This document shows, piece by piece, positions 35,245-43,964 of a DNA stretch of 64,000 nucleotides. The translations under genes were made by a program, and so were the position numbers. The stretch's first letter is position 1. Each line of letters starts with the position of its first letter. The notes below the pieces were generated by a model. That model did no database searches, had not been told where the DNA came from, and saw only the letters and a program-made list of their open reading frames with translations. The DNA is from Paenibacillus alkalitolerans (GTDB lineage: Bacteria > Bacillota > Bacilli > Paenibacillales > YIM-B00363). The DNA is taken from positions 186,001 through 250,000 of the forward strand of contig NZ_JAEMXM010000005.1 of NCBI RefSeq assembly GCF_016482785.1, given 5' to 3'.

Positions 35245-37064
35245 TCAAACATAGCCGTGAACTTGCGGCAGCCGCCGGAACGGAGAGGTTATTGAACGCT
35301 TTTATACGCGAAATGGAAATACGGGATCCGGCAATCGAACCCGGACATACTGCTTTGCAGCTGCTTCCTGCACAGGTTGCGAATGAAATCCGCAGCCAAG
35401 GAACTCCGATGAGGATTAAGCTAAAGAAAACAGGAATTGCAATTGTCGGCGCAATAACTTATTTGTCTGTTTTCGGCCATTACCGGTACGGAACCGCGTT
35501 TTGGCAAACGACGGTCCGGAACTCAAACGCGGGCTGCATAAAGTTGGACGGTCACATGGAATTGGCTAAGCTTTTATTGATTGAGCTCGTTGCCGTTTAT
35601 TCCGATGGAGCCGCCGGATGGGACAGAGCGCGAACGATGCTTCAGCAGGTTGAAAACTCCATTGAAAAAACGGAGCGTTACGTGCGGCACAGCTTTAACA
35701 ACCCGCGCTCCCTATGGCATGTCACCGGGAAAGAACGGGTGTTCATGGCCGAACAATCGCTGATCTTCGGACACCCGTTCCATCCGACGCCGAAAAGCTC
35801 CGACGGGTTTAAACCCGAGGAATTGCACCGATATGCGCCGGAGTTGGGGGCGGCTTTTCCGCTTCATTATTTTGCCGCGGCTCCGGAATTAATAGACGAC
35901 CGGTTTTTAGAGAGTTCGCCTGCTGCGGATGAACAATTGTTTACTCCGAAGGTCGTCGAGGCGGCCGGACGTCTGTTGTCTGAAGCGCACAGGCAGTACC
36001 GCCTTCTTCCTTGCCACCCGTGGCAGGCGGAGCATGTGCGAAGATGGCCGGAGGTTCAACAGCTGCTTTCAACAGGAAAGTTAGTAGATCTCGGAAAGCT
36101 TGGAGCCGCCGTGTATCCGACGTCTTCCGTGAGGACGGTATGGGATTTCAACCATGCGTTTCTATTTAAGCTGCCGCTGAACGTAAGAATTACGAACTTC
36201 ATCAGGGTGAACCCGCCGGAACAGCTTGTGCGGACGATCGATGCCAGCCGGGCGCTTGCGCGGGTGAGGGACGACATCCCCTGTTCCGACTTTAAAGTGC
36301 TGCTGGAGGGCGGTTACCGGACGCTGAATCTACCGGGTCGAAAGCTGGCCGAAAGCTTCGGGGTCATCTTCCGCGAAAACCCGCTTTACAGTCAAACCGG
36401 CATACAGCACGCCCCGACGGTGGTGGCCGCATTGCTTGAGCAGCCTCCTTGCGCGGATGTTCCTCCCGTTTGGGAAGCGGTCCGATTAGCGTCTCAAGCG
36501 CGGGGTACGACACCGGATCAAGACTTCTTGGGCGTATGGTTAACCCGGTATTTGGAAATATCGCTGGTGCCGCTGCTTTGGTTGTTCCTTGAACGGGGAA
36601 TCAGCATGGAAGCGCACGTGCAAAATTCGATGGTTGCGCTGCGGGACGGTTGGCCGGTGCATTTTTACGTGAGAGATCTTGAAGGGGTGAGCATCGGCCG
36701 GGAACGGGCCGGGAAGTTCGCTATGTTCGGATTGAGAGACGACAGTCCGGCGCTGTACCCGGATCATGAAGCGTGGCATCGGTTGAAGTATTACTTCTTT
36801 GTCAATCATCTGGGGCATTTGATCCATACGTTGGCTTATTACGGGAAGACGGAGGAGCTCGCGCTTTGGAATACAGTAAGGAGGGTGCTTCAATCAACCG
36901 GGCTGTTTGAGGGAGAGGGAAGAATGTTGTATTTGACGGATTTGCTTGAGAATAAAGCTTTACCCGCCAAGGCCAACTTGCTGAGCTGCTTTCAGAAAAG
37001 AGGGGAGACGCCTCTTTATGTTAACATTCCAAATCCGCTGACGCTGTGCGAGGTGAGAATATGA
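35241..37064 (+). CDS. sbnE: NRPS-independent siderophore synthetase (SbnE-like)
   Basis: This 607-residue second IucA/IucC protein has GHPFHPTPKSSDG near 175, LPCHPWQAEHV near 252, PTSSVRTVWDF near 292 and MEAHVQNSMVAL near 453. In S. aureus SbnE forms the first amide, joining citrate and diaminopropionate. It is placed by gene order, since family motifs do not separate the three synthetases. It overlaps sbnD and sbnF by 4 bases each. Confidence 0.85.
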   Translation: MIKHSRELAAAAGTERLLNAFIREMEIRDPAIEPGHTALQLLPAQVANEIRSQGTPMRIKLKKTGIAIVGAITYLSVFGHYRYGTAFWQTTVRNSNAGCIKLDGHMELAKLLLIELVAVYSDGAAGWDRARTMLQQVENSIEKTERYVRHSFNNPRSLWHVTGKERVFMAEQSLIFGHPFHPTPKSSDGFKPEELHRYAPELGAAFPLHYFAAAPELIDDRFLESSPAADEQLFTPKVVEAAGRLLSEAHRQYRLLPCHPWQAEHVRRWPEVQQLLSTGKLVDLGKLGAAVYPTSSVRTVWDFNHAFLFKLPLNVRITNFIRVNPPEQLVRTIDASRALARVRDDIPCSDFKVLLEGGYRTLNLPGRKLAESFGVIFRENPLYSQTGIQHAPTVVAALLEQPPCADVPPVWEAVRLASQARGTTPDQDFLGVWLTRYLEISLVPLLWLFLERGISMEAHVQNSMVALRDGWPVHFYVRDLEGVSIGRERAGKFAMFGLRDDSPALYPDHEAWHRLKYYFFVNHLGHLIHTLAYYGKTEELALWNTVRRVLQSTGLFEGEGRMLYLTDLLENKALPAKANLLSCFQKRGETPLYVNIPNPLTLCEVRI

Positions 37065-38881
37065 GTGATATACAGGCGATGGAAGTAATGGAGGCTATCC
37101 GATCGGACCGGTATGTTGCGGTTCGCAGACGAATTTTCCGTCAATTGATCGAATCGTTGATCTATGAAGGGCTGCTTTCTCCGGAAACGGAGCATTCGGA
37201 AGGAGAGACGGTTTTCAAAATTCCCGGTTCGGATGAAGCGGGGCGTCCGATGCTTTACACTTGTCAGGGGCAAAAGAGGTTCACGTTCGGCCGGATCCGG
37301 TTGAACAATCGTCCGGTGATCCGAACTTCGGCGGGGGCTTCTTCCGAAGCCGGCTCGCTTGCGCAGTTTCTGCTTGAAATTCGCGGTTCTCTCGGTGCGG
37401 ATGAAGGTCGCTTGGTCGCGTTTATCCAAGAGCTGGAGCAAACGTTGTTCAAAGACGCACTGGCGCAGCATCACCGTTTCGAACGGGAGATACGGCTGCG
37501 GGGGAGTGGTTACGATGATCTGGAAGGGATCGTAATGGACGGCCACCCGTACCATCCCAGCTATAAATCGCGGATCGGGTTCGACTATGCGGATCACTTT
37601 ACATACGGTCCCGAGTATAAGCAAGAGATTCATCCGCTTTGGCTTGCGGCGCATAAAGATTTCACCCGTGTCGCGGTATCTCGGCGATTGGAGTATGATC
37701 GTTTCCTGGAAAGCGAATTGGGCGCAGAGCAGTTGAAACGGTTTAAAGACAGCATCATTCGCCAAGGTGTCGATCCCGCCGAATATATTATGATGCCGGT
37801 TCATCCGTGGCAGTGGCAAAAGCAAATTTCCGCCGCGCGCCAGCAGGATGTGCATGAGCGGCGGCTGATTGTTCTGGGAACGGCCAAAGATACTTACCGG
37901 GCGCAGCAATCGATCCGCACGCTCGCCAATGTGACGTCGCCGTATAAAGCGTATCTCAAGCTGTCGTTAAGCATGATCAACACATCTACGGGACGCGTAC
38001 TGGCGCCTCACACGGTGGAAAATGCGCCGGCCGTTTCCGATTGGTTAAAGGAGCTTGCGGATAATGACCCTTTCTTGAAAGAAGTAACCCGTGTGATCCT
38101 GTTGAGAGAAATCGCGGGGGTTTCCTACGACCGTCCCGCGTTGTCCGTGCTGCTGCAGTCATCGGTGTATGGAACGGCCGGTTGTATTTGGCGGGAAAGC
38201 GTTCATTCCTATCTCGAAGAAGGGGAGGCGGCCGTTCCGTTCAATTCGCTTTGCTCGCTCGATCTGGACGGACGTCCGTTCATTGAGCCGTGGGTTGAGG
38301 CGGCGGGTGTCGATAATTGGTTGGAGCTGCTGTTTAAAGCGAGTATTCTCCCGATCGTGCATATGCTTTACGCGCACGGCATCGCTTTGGAGTCGCATGC
38401 GCAAAATATGGCGCTCATCCATAGGGACGGTATGCCATGCCGTGTGGCGTTGAAAGATTTCCACGACGGGATCCGGTTTTCTAAAGCGCATCTCTCCTCG
38501 CCGGACAAATGCCCGGACCTGCTGGCGACACCGGAATACCATGCCAGAATCAACCGCAACTCGTTTATCGAAACGGATGACCTTGCGCTTGTGAGAGATT
38601 TCATGCATGACGCGTTCTTCTTTATCAATCTAGGAGAGTTGGCCTTATTCTTAGACGATCACTTCGGTTATGATGAGAATCGCTTCTGGTCGCTTGCCCG
38701 CGAAGTGATAGAAAACTATCAACGCCGTTTCCCCGAGTCGGAGGAACGGTTCCGGCTGTTCGATTTGTTTGCGCCAACCATTGAAGTCGAGCAGTTAACG
38801 AAGCGCCGGCTGTATCCGGACTCGGAGCTGCGTATTCATCGGGTCGCCAATCCGCTCAACCTTGTTGCAATGAAAGTCTAG
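37061..38881 (+). CDS. sbnF: NRPS-independent siderophore synthetase (SbnF-like)
   Basis: This 606-residue third IucA/IucC protein has GHPYHPSYKSRIG near 168, MPVHPWQWQKQ near 245, QQSIRTLANV near 284 and LESHAQNMALIH near 443. It should add a second diaminopropionate-derived unit. ATG 37061 is preferred to the GTG at 37046, because GAGGTGAG lies 7 bases upstream and it gives the operon's ATGA overlap with sbnE. Confidence 0.86.
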   Translation: MSDIQAMEVMEAIRSDRYVAVRRRIFRQLIESLIYEGLLSPETEHSEGETVFKIPGSDEAGRPMLYTCQGQKRFTFGRIRLNNRPVIRTSAGASSEAGSLAQFLLEIRGSLGADEGRLVAFIQELEQTLFKDALAQHHRFEREIRLRGSGYDDLEGIVMDGHPYHPSYKSRIGFDYADHFTYGPEYKQEIHPLWLAAHKDFTRVAVSRRLEYDRFLESELGAEQLKRFKDSIIRQGVDPAEYIMMPVHPWQWQKQISAARQQDVHERRLIVLGTAKDTYRAQQSIRTLANVTSPYKAYLKLSLSMINTSTGRVLAPHTVENAPAVSDWLKELADNDPFLKEVTRVILLREIAGVSYDRPALSVLLQSSVYGTAGCIWRESVHSYLEEGEAAVPFNSLCSLDLDGRPFIEPWVEAAGVDNWLELLFKASILPIVHMLYAHGIALESHAQNMALIHRDGMPCRVALKDFHDGIRFSKAHLSSPDKCPDLLATPEYHARINRNSFIETDDLALVRDFMHDAFFFINLGELALFLDDHFGYDENRFWSLAREVIENYQRRFPESEERFRLFDLFAPTIEVEQLTKRRLYPDSELRIHRVANPLNLVAMKV

Positions 38882-38900
38882 CGAAGGCGGGGGGATAGAT

Positions 38901-39704
38901 TTGCTGCGTAAAAATGCTGCGAAACAAAAATTGTGTGCGGGGGAAACGGTATGCGGACTGTTTGCCTCCATTCCCTCTCCCGTGTCGGTCGAGATGATCG
39001 GCTGCGCCGGATATGACTTTGTGATCATCGACACGGAGCATGTGTGCATCAACCCGGAGACGCTGGAGCATATGATCCGGGCGGCGGAGGCGGTCGGATT
39101 GACCGCATTGGTTCGCGTGCCCGACGGCTCTTCCGGGCCGATATTGCGGGCGCTTGATGCGGGAGCGCAAGGCGTTGTCGTCCCGCATGTGCGGACGAAA
39201 GAGGAGGCGGTCGCCGCCGTGGCGGCGAGCCGTTATTATCCGCTCGGCAGCCGGAGCTTGAACGGAGGACGGCCGGCCGCTTTCGGGAAGTCGGACCTTC
39301 AGGCTTACATTGCGGAGGCGAACGAACAGGTGCTGGTCGTCGCGATGATTGAAGACCGGGAAGGCGTGGAGAGGATCGGCGAAATATTGTCGGTCCCCGG
39401 CATCGACATGGTGCTGGAAGGGGCGGCCGATCTTTCCCAGTCTTACGGGGTACCTTGGCAAACTCGGGCGCCGGTCGTCAGAGAAGCGCTGCACACCTTG
39501 CAGGAAGCTGCCATTACGTACGGAGTCCCTTATTGCGCAATACCTAGAGCCGATGAAGATATTTTGACGTGGTATGACAAAGGTGTGCGTGCATTCGTTC
39601 TCGGCGATGAAAGAGGCATTGCGTTTCGGGCGCTGGTCTCTAAACATAATGACTTTGCGTCACGGTTGGAAAGTTTCGGCGGACAGAAAGGAAACGGAAG
39701 ATGA
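38901..39704 (+). CDS. sbnG: Citrate synthase of the HpcH/HpaI aldolase fold
   Basis: This 267-residue protein belongs to the class II HpcH/HpaI aldolase family: YDFVIIDTEHVCINPETLEH near 33, ALDAGAQGVVVPHVRTKEE near 88 and VAMIEDREGVERI near 148. SbnG makes citrate from oxaloacetate and acetyl-CoA for the siderophore, so synthesis need not draw on the TCA cycle when iron is short. The start is TTG 38901 behind GGCGGGGGG. It overlaps sbnH by 4 bases. Confidence 0.87.
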   Translation: MLRKNAAKQKLCAGETVCGLFASIPSPVSVEMIGCAGYDFVIIDTEHVCINPETLEHMIRAAEAVGLTALVRVPDGSSGPILRALDAGAQGVVVPHVRTKEEAVAAVAASRYYPLGSRSLNGGRPAAFGKSDLQAYIAEANEQVLVVAMIEDREGVERIGEILSVPGIDMVLEGAADLSQSYGVPWQTRAPVVREALHTLQEAAITYGVPYCAIPRADEDILTWYDKGVRAFVLGDERGIAFRALVSKHNDFASRLESFGGQKGNGR

Positions 39705-40888
39705 ACCGGATCATTGAACAAATTGCCTTGTTGAAAGAAAACCACCGGCGGCCTCTCTGCGCTTATATTTATGACATGGAGCATTTGAGCGAACATGTGT
39801 CGCGGCGCGTTCGAACGCTGCCGCCCTCCTGCAGGCTGTTTTATGCGATCAAGGCGAACTCGGAGGAGGAGATCCTGAGGGCATTGTTGCCGGTCGTGGA
39901 AGGTTTCGAGGTGGCATCCCTTGGCGAAGTGAAGAAGGTTCGTGCGGTTTCCCGCGATATTCCGATTATTTTCGGAGGTCCGGGAAAGACGGATGAAGAA
40001 ATCGAAGGAGCGATGGACAACCGGGTCAGCCTCATTCATGCCGAGAGCGCGGATGAGGTCCGGAGAATTGCGTGGATTGCGGCGCAGCGCGGGAAAGTAA
40101 TGCCTATTTTGCTGCGCGTCAATTTGCAAGGTCCGCTGCCTGACGCTACGTTGGCCATGGCGGGCCGCCCGACCCAATTCGGGATAGACGAAAGCCAAAT
40201 TCCGGATGCGATTCGGCTGGCGCAAAGCCTCGATTCGGTGAAGCTGGAGGGTTTCCATTTCCATTCCCTCTCCAATAACCTTGACGCGGAGAAGCATGTC
40301 CGGTTGGTGCAATATTATTGCGAACGAACGGCGGCATGGATCGAGGAATTCGGTCTGGAGGACATCTCTTATTTGAATGCCGGCGGAGGTATAGGCGTAA
40401 ATTACGCGGAACCGGAGGCGCAGTTCGATTGGGATCTGCTTGTTGAAAGGCTGGGGCCGGCGTTGAAAGAGAAATGTCCGCCCAATGTGACCGTGTTGTT
40501 TGAATGCGGCCGATATGTTGCTGCCTCGTGCGGTTATTACGCGGCGGAAGTGTTGGACATCAAACAGAACCATGGCAAGAACTACGTCATTCTCCGCGGC
40601 GGTACCCACCATTTCCGGCTGCCGGTCTCCTGGCAGATGAGCCATCCGTTCCGCGTCGTTCCTGTGGAGCGTTGGGATTACCCGTTTCCGCGCAGAGAGC
40701 TGAATGATGCCGAGATCACAGTTGTCGGGCAGCTTTGCACCCCAAAGGACGTGCTTGCGAAGGACGTTCCGGTTTCCGGAGTCCGGGTTGGAGACGTCAT
40801 CTTGTTCCTGTTAGCCGGAGCTTACGGATGGGCCATCTCCCACCATGATTTTCTTAGCCATCCGCATCCCGATCATATATACTTGTAA
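39701..40888 (+). CDS. sbnH: PLP-dependent decarboxylase (SbnH-like)
   Basis: This 395-residue protein has the alanine racemase-type barrel of group IV decarboxylases: PLP Lys in LFYAIKANSE near 49, a glycine-rich LNAGGGIGV near 227 and the active-site region FECGRYV near 268. SbnH decarboxylates the citryl-diaminopropionate intermediate. It completes the sbnA-H set in the same order as in S. aureus. Confidence 0.88.
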   Translation: MNRIIEQIALLKENHRRPLCAYIYDMEHLSEHVSRRVRTLPPSCRLFYAIKANSEEEILRALLPVVEGFEVASLGEVKKVRAVSRDIPIIFGGPGKTDEEIEGAMDNRVSLIHAESADEVRRIAWIAAQRGKVMPILLRVNLQGPLPDATLAMAGRPTQFGIDESQIPDAIRLAQSLDSVKLEGFHFHSLSNNLDAEKHVRLVQYYCERTAAWIEEFGLEDISYLNAGGGIGVNYAEPEAQFDWDLLVERLGPALKEKCPPNVTVLFECGRYVAASCGYYAAEVLDIKQNHGKNYVILRGGTHHFRLPVSWQMSHPFRVVPVERWDYPFPRRELNDAEITVVGQLCTPKDVLAKDVPVSGVRVGDVILFLLAGAYGWAISHHDFLSHPHPDHIYL

Positions 40889-40916
40889 CAGGACGTTAAT
40901 AGTAAGGAGAAAGTCT

Positions 40917-41198
40917 ATGTGCCGAAATATCAAGACACTATACAATTTCGATCCCCCGGCTACCGAAGACGAGATTCGGGCGGCCTCTCTTCAATTCGTG
41001 AGAAAGCTTTCGGGCTTTAACACGCCGTCTAAGGCGAACGAGGCCGCATTCAATCAGGCCGTCGAGGAGGTGGCTGCGGTTGCCCGGACTTTGCTGGATT
41101 CTCTCGTCACCAATGCGGAGCCGCGCAGCCGGGAGATCGAGATCGAACGCGCCCGCGCGCGAGCCGCGAAGAGGTTTGGGACTCGGGACAGGCAATGA
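40917..41198 (+). CDS. DUF2277 family protein
   Basis: This 93-residue protein begins MCRNIKTLYNFDPPATEDE, the hallmark of DUF2277, whose function is unknown. A good site (AAGGAGA, 6 bases before ATG) lies 28 bases after sbnH with no terminator between, so it may be co-transcribed with the siderophore genes. It stands where sbnI would be, but is unrelated to SbnI by sequence. Confidence 0.8.
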   Translation: MCRNIKTLYNFDPPATEDEIRAASLQFVRKLSGFNTPSKANEAAFNQAVEEVAAVARTLLDSLVTNAEPRSREIEIERARARAAKRFGTRDRQ

Positions 41199-41386
41199 TT
41201 GCCGCGCTCTCCCGCAGCTCATTAGTTGGGCGTTGTCGGCGGACGATGGGATTTACTTCCTGAGCTGACTGTTTCGCGGTCAATGGCATATGGCTAGAAA
41301 ATAAATGGGTGCCCCAATTTGTTACCTTCCAGGCACGATCCTGAGGTTCTCCTGGTTGATCCCGCCGTGACATCCGTTTCGAACTC

Positions 41387-41427
41387 CCTTGCGCACACTA
41401 TCCCTCTCGTTCAGAAAATGCGCAAGG
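41387..41427. repeat. Hairpin repeat in the gap 41199-41528
   Basis: CCTTGCGCA (41387-41395) pairs with TGCGCAAGG (41419-41427). The loop CACTATCCCTCTCGTTCAG recurs with two changes at 45587-45611, and its reverse complement belongs to the GGGGAGAGTG repeat family of 42.4-45.7 kb. The rest of the gap holds no gene that I can support. Confidence 0.6.
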
Positions 41428-41528
41428 TCGAACTTCGAAATTACTTATCAGCGCGGGGCACATGAATTCCGACGGCAGTACGGCGCATTCCCCTCTTTAC
41501 ACCTAGGTAATGCGAAAAAAGCCAGAAT

Positions 41529-42365
41529 CTAGGTTCTCTGCGCCTGCGAGGACATACAGATTGCGCATAGAGCTTCCATGACCGAATTGTTGAGATAGAA
41601 CTGATTGAGGCGAAAGCAAAACTCGTCCCAGTACGCTTGCAAGTAAGTGATGCCTATTCCGTGGAACGTACGGTCGATCCACTTCTTGGCCTGATCAAAG
41701 ATACGAGGCAGCGGCGTGGATTGAAACCAGCTTCGCTTCAGAAAACGCATGTCAAAGGTGTCGGGCTGCACGTGCTGCTTCATGAACGCAACCTCCCCTG
41801 AATGAAGCAACGATCTTTTCCCTTCCATGTGCTCATAAGAAATCAACTTCAGTTTGACATATGCAGGTTCCCCATCTTGAAAAGTTGCGCTCACCATCAC
41901 CGGACGTTCTTTCGGATGGAGGTAATACGGCTGAAGCGTTCTTTTCCCATAGATACCGACTCCGGCACGAACCTTGCCCTCGAGCGGCTGTGTTGCTTCC
42001 TTCTCGCTGACGGCTTGGCGGATCTTGTGCAGCATCAGCCACGCAGTCTTATAAGTGACGGAGATCATCTTAGATAGTTGTACAGCGTTGACGCTGGACG
42101 GCTGCGAAAAAAGTTCAAAGGCGATACGCCATTTATGCAGCGGGGTGCGGCTTCTTTCCATGACCGTACCGGCGGTAATTGTCGTCTGATGCTGGCAATT
42201 GTAGCACTGGTAAAGCGGAAGTCTTCGGGTCTGAATCGTATAGTGACGGGAATGCCCGCACTGCGGACAACGAAAACCGTCCGGCCACTTCAAAGAGAAG
42301 AAGTAACCGACACAATCTTCTTCCGAAAAAACCGGGATATCTACGTTAGCTTCAGCAAGAACCAT
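41529..42365 (-). CDS. IS1595-like transposase with zinc ribbon
   Basis: This 278-residue protein has the N-terminal zinc ribbon FRCPQCGH...YQCYNCQHQTTITAGT typical of IS1595/ISXO2 transposases, then TAWLMLHKIRQAV and an RNase-H-like region ending near YLQAYWDEFCFRLNQ. The usual D-E-x-Y catalytic segment after the linker is replaced by KVRAGVGIYGKRT. This variant is common in Paenibacillus-type copies, so activity is uncertain. Its inverted ends are not evident. Confidence 0.75.
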   Translation of the reverse strand: MVLAEANVDIPVFSEEDCVGYFFSLKWPDGFRCPQCGHSRHYTIQTRRLPLYQCYNCQHQTTITAGTVMERSRTPLHKWRIAFELFSQPSSVNAVQLSKMISVTYKTAWLMLHKIRQAVSEKEATQPLEGKVRAGVGIYGKRTLQPYYLHPKERPVMVSATFQDGEPAYVKLKLISYEHMEGKRSLLHSGEVAFMKQHVQPDTFDMRFLKRSWFQSTPLPRIFDQAKKWIDRTFHGIGITYLQAYWDEFCFRLNQFYLNNSVMEALCAICMSSQAQRT

Positions 42366-42454
42366 AAATCAGTCACCACCAAACGTATGTTTCCATATCT
42401 AATGAAGATTATACCAAACAAATGTTTGCACATCAATTCATTTCAGGGACAAAT

Positions 42455-42810
42455 TTACAATTCATGAGCTGTGGGGAGAGTGTGCGTACGCAAAAAGATC
42501 CAAGAGGTGAAGCCGGGGGAGCATTTGAACGGAGGAACAGACTATCGGAAGCTTGGGGAGAGTGTACGCAATTACAATTCATGAGCTGTGGGGAGAGTGT
42601 GCGTACGCAAGAAGATACAAGAGGTGAAGTCGGGGCGAGCATTAGAACGGAGGAACAGACCATCTGAAGCTTGGGGAGAGTGTACGCGAGAAGAAGATAG
42701 TGAAAAGCTGAAGTAGGAGAGAAAGCAAGAGGAGCATACTGAAAAGTGAAGGCGGGGGAGCATCAGAAACGGAGGGACAGAAAATCTGAAACAAGAGGAG
42801 AGTGTAAGCA
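42455..42810 (+). repeat. Tandem ~117-bp purine-rich repeat, two good units and one decayed
   Basis: Units start at TTACAATTCATGAGCTGTGG at 42455 and 42572, a 117-base period with about 90% identity. A third, decayed copy runs to about 42810 (GGGGGAGCAT, ACGGAGGGACAG, GAGGAGAGTGTAAGCA). Each good unit contains GGGGAGAGTG twice, once followed by the palindrome TGCGTACGCA. No plausible gene lies in 42366-42965; both strands have only short frames. Confidence 0.8.
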
Positions 42811-42965
42811 CGGGAGTCGGCGTAATCGTTCCTTACCCTTTCCGCACGGGCATGAGTATGTTCTTTCCCCTTCCCTTTGGGAAGTCCGGAACAGAGCATA
42901 GAAAAAAGCCTGCAACCGAAAAATTCCGATTGTGCTCAACCGGTGACGGCCGCAAGGCGGTTTTC

Positions 42966-43844
42966 TTAATTCGACAATTGCCATGTCTTCCGGAAGGCGA
43001 GCGGAGTTTGCTCCGTACGGTACTTGAACAAATTAATGAAGTGGCTGACATTGTCGATGCCGATCTTTTCGGCGATCTCCGCAACGGACAGATTAGAGTA
43101 TTGCAGCAGTTCTTTTGCCCGGGAGATTCGCGTGTTGATAATATACTCGCCCGGCGAGAAGCCGGTGTGCTTCTTGAACTCTTTGGCCAAATGATATTTA
43201 TTCACCGCAAGCGTCTTGGACAGTAGATCCAGTGTAAGCTTTTCGTTGTACCTTTTGTCTATCAAGCGCGTTGTCTCCGCAATATATTCGGGCATGCCGG
43301 CATTCAATGACTCCGGTTCCGATCCCGAAAGCAAAAGCGACGTCAACAATCCGGCAATGGATTTCGAAGCGAGCAGCTCGTTTCGAATGCTTTTGATTCG
43401 GTGGAGTTCAATAAGTTCTTCCAGAATGGCCGGTATGTCGGACTCCGGCGGGAGCGCTCTTACGGGGCCGCCGTTCATAACAAACCGTTCAAAGTAAGCG
43501 CGCACGGATTGACCGTTCATATGAACCCACAGCAGCTCCCACGGTTCGGCCGAATCGATCGCATAGTATTGATATTCCATGCAGTCGATAAAGAATATAT
43601 GGCGGGGAAGCATCGTATAGTTTTTACCCATATAAGTTAACCGTCCCCTGCCGGACTTCGTGTATACGATAAGGAAAGAATCCAGCCGTTCCCGTTCGGT
43701 AAAGTAAGTCGGCAAGGTCCGGAAGTATCCGATCTCCTGTACATAAAACAAGGCCGATTTCGCAAACGCCGACGGGGTCATGACCAACCGCACCGAATCG
43801 TCCGTCCACGCATGCGACGCCCGTTCCCGATACGTACTCCGCAT
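42966..43844 (-). CDS. AraC-family transcriptional regulator
   Basis: This 292-residue protein starts at ATG 43844, behind GGGAGGTT. The N-terminal cupin (GRGRLTYMGKNYTMLPRHIFFID near 75 shortened to GRGRLTYMGKNYTMLP) is followed by the double HTH (about 190-290: LTLDLLSKTLAVNKYHLAKEF, LSVAEIAEKIGIDNVSHFI). It is divergent from the sugar-isomerase-like gene across 120 bases and is its likely regulator. Confidence 0.87.
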   Translation of the reverse strand: MRSTYRERASHAWTDDSVRLVMTPSAFAKSALFYVQEIGYFRTLPTYFTERERLDSFLIVYTKSGRGRLTYMGKNYTMLPRHIFFIDCMEYQYYAIDSAEPWELLWVHMNGQSVRAYFERFVMNGGPVRALPPESDIPAILEELIELHRIKSIRNELLASKSIAGLLTSLLLSGSEPESLNAGMPEYIAETTRLIDKRYNEKLTLDLLSKTLAVNKYHLAKEFKKHTGFSPGEYIINTRISRAKELLQYSNLSVAEIAEKIGIDNVSHFINLFKYRTEQTPLAFRKTWQLSN

Positions 43845-43964
43845 CTGCAGCCAACCTCCCAAGATTCTATGATTTTTAATTAAGATTGTTTGATGTTTTA
43901 ACAAATGATAGGGCTTACAATAAACATATATTCAATTATTTCATATCGAGCCGAGGTGGGGAAG

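Noticed and set aside
40917-41198. sbnI
   Set aside because: Position fits, but the 93-residue protein is DUF2277 and lacks any ParB/kinase-like features of SbnI.
42455-42810. CRISPR array
   Set aside because: Only two to three long units of about 117 bp with no conserved short repeat alternating with unique spacers.
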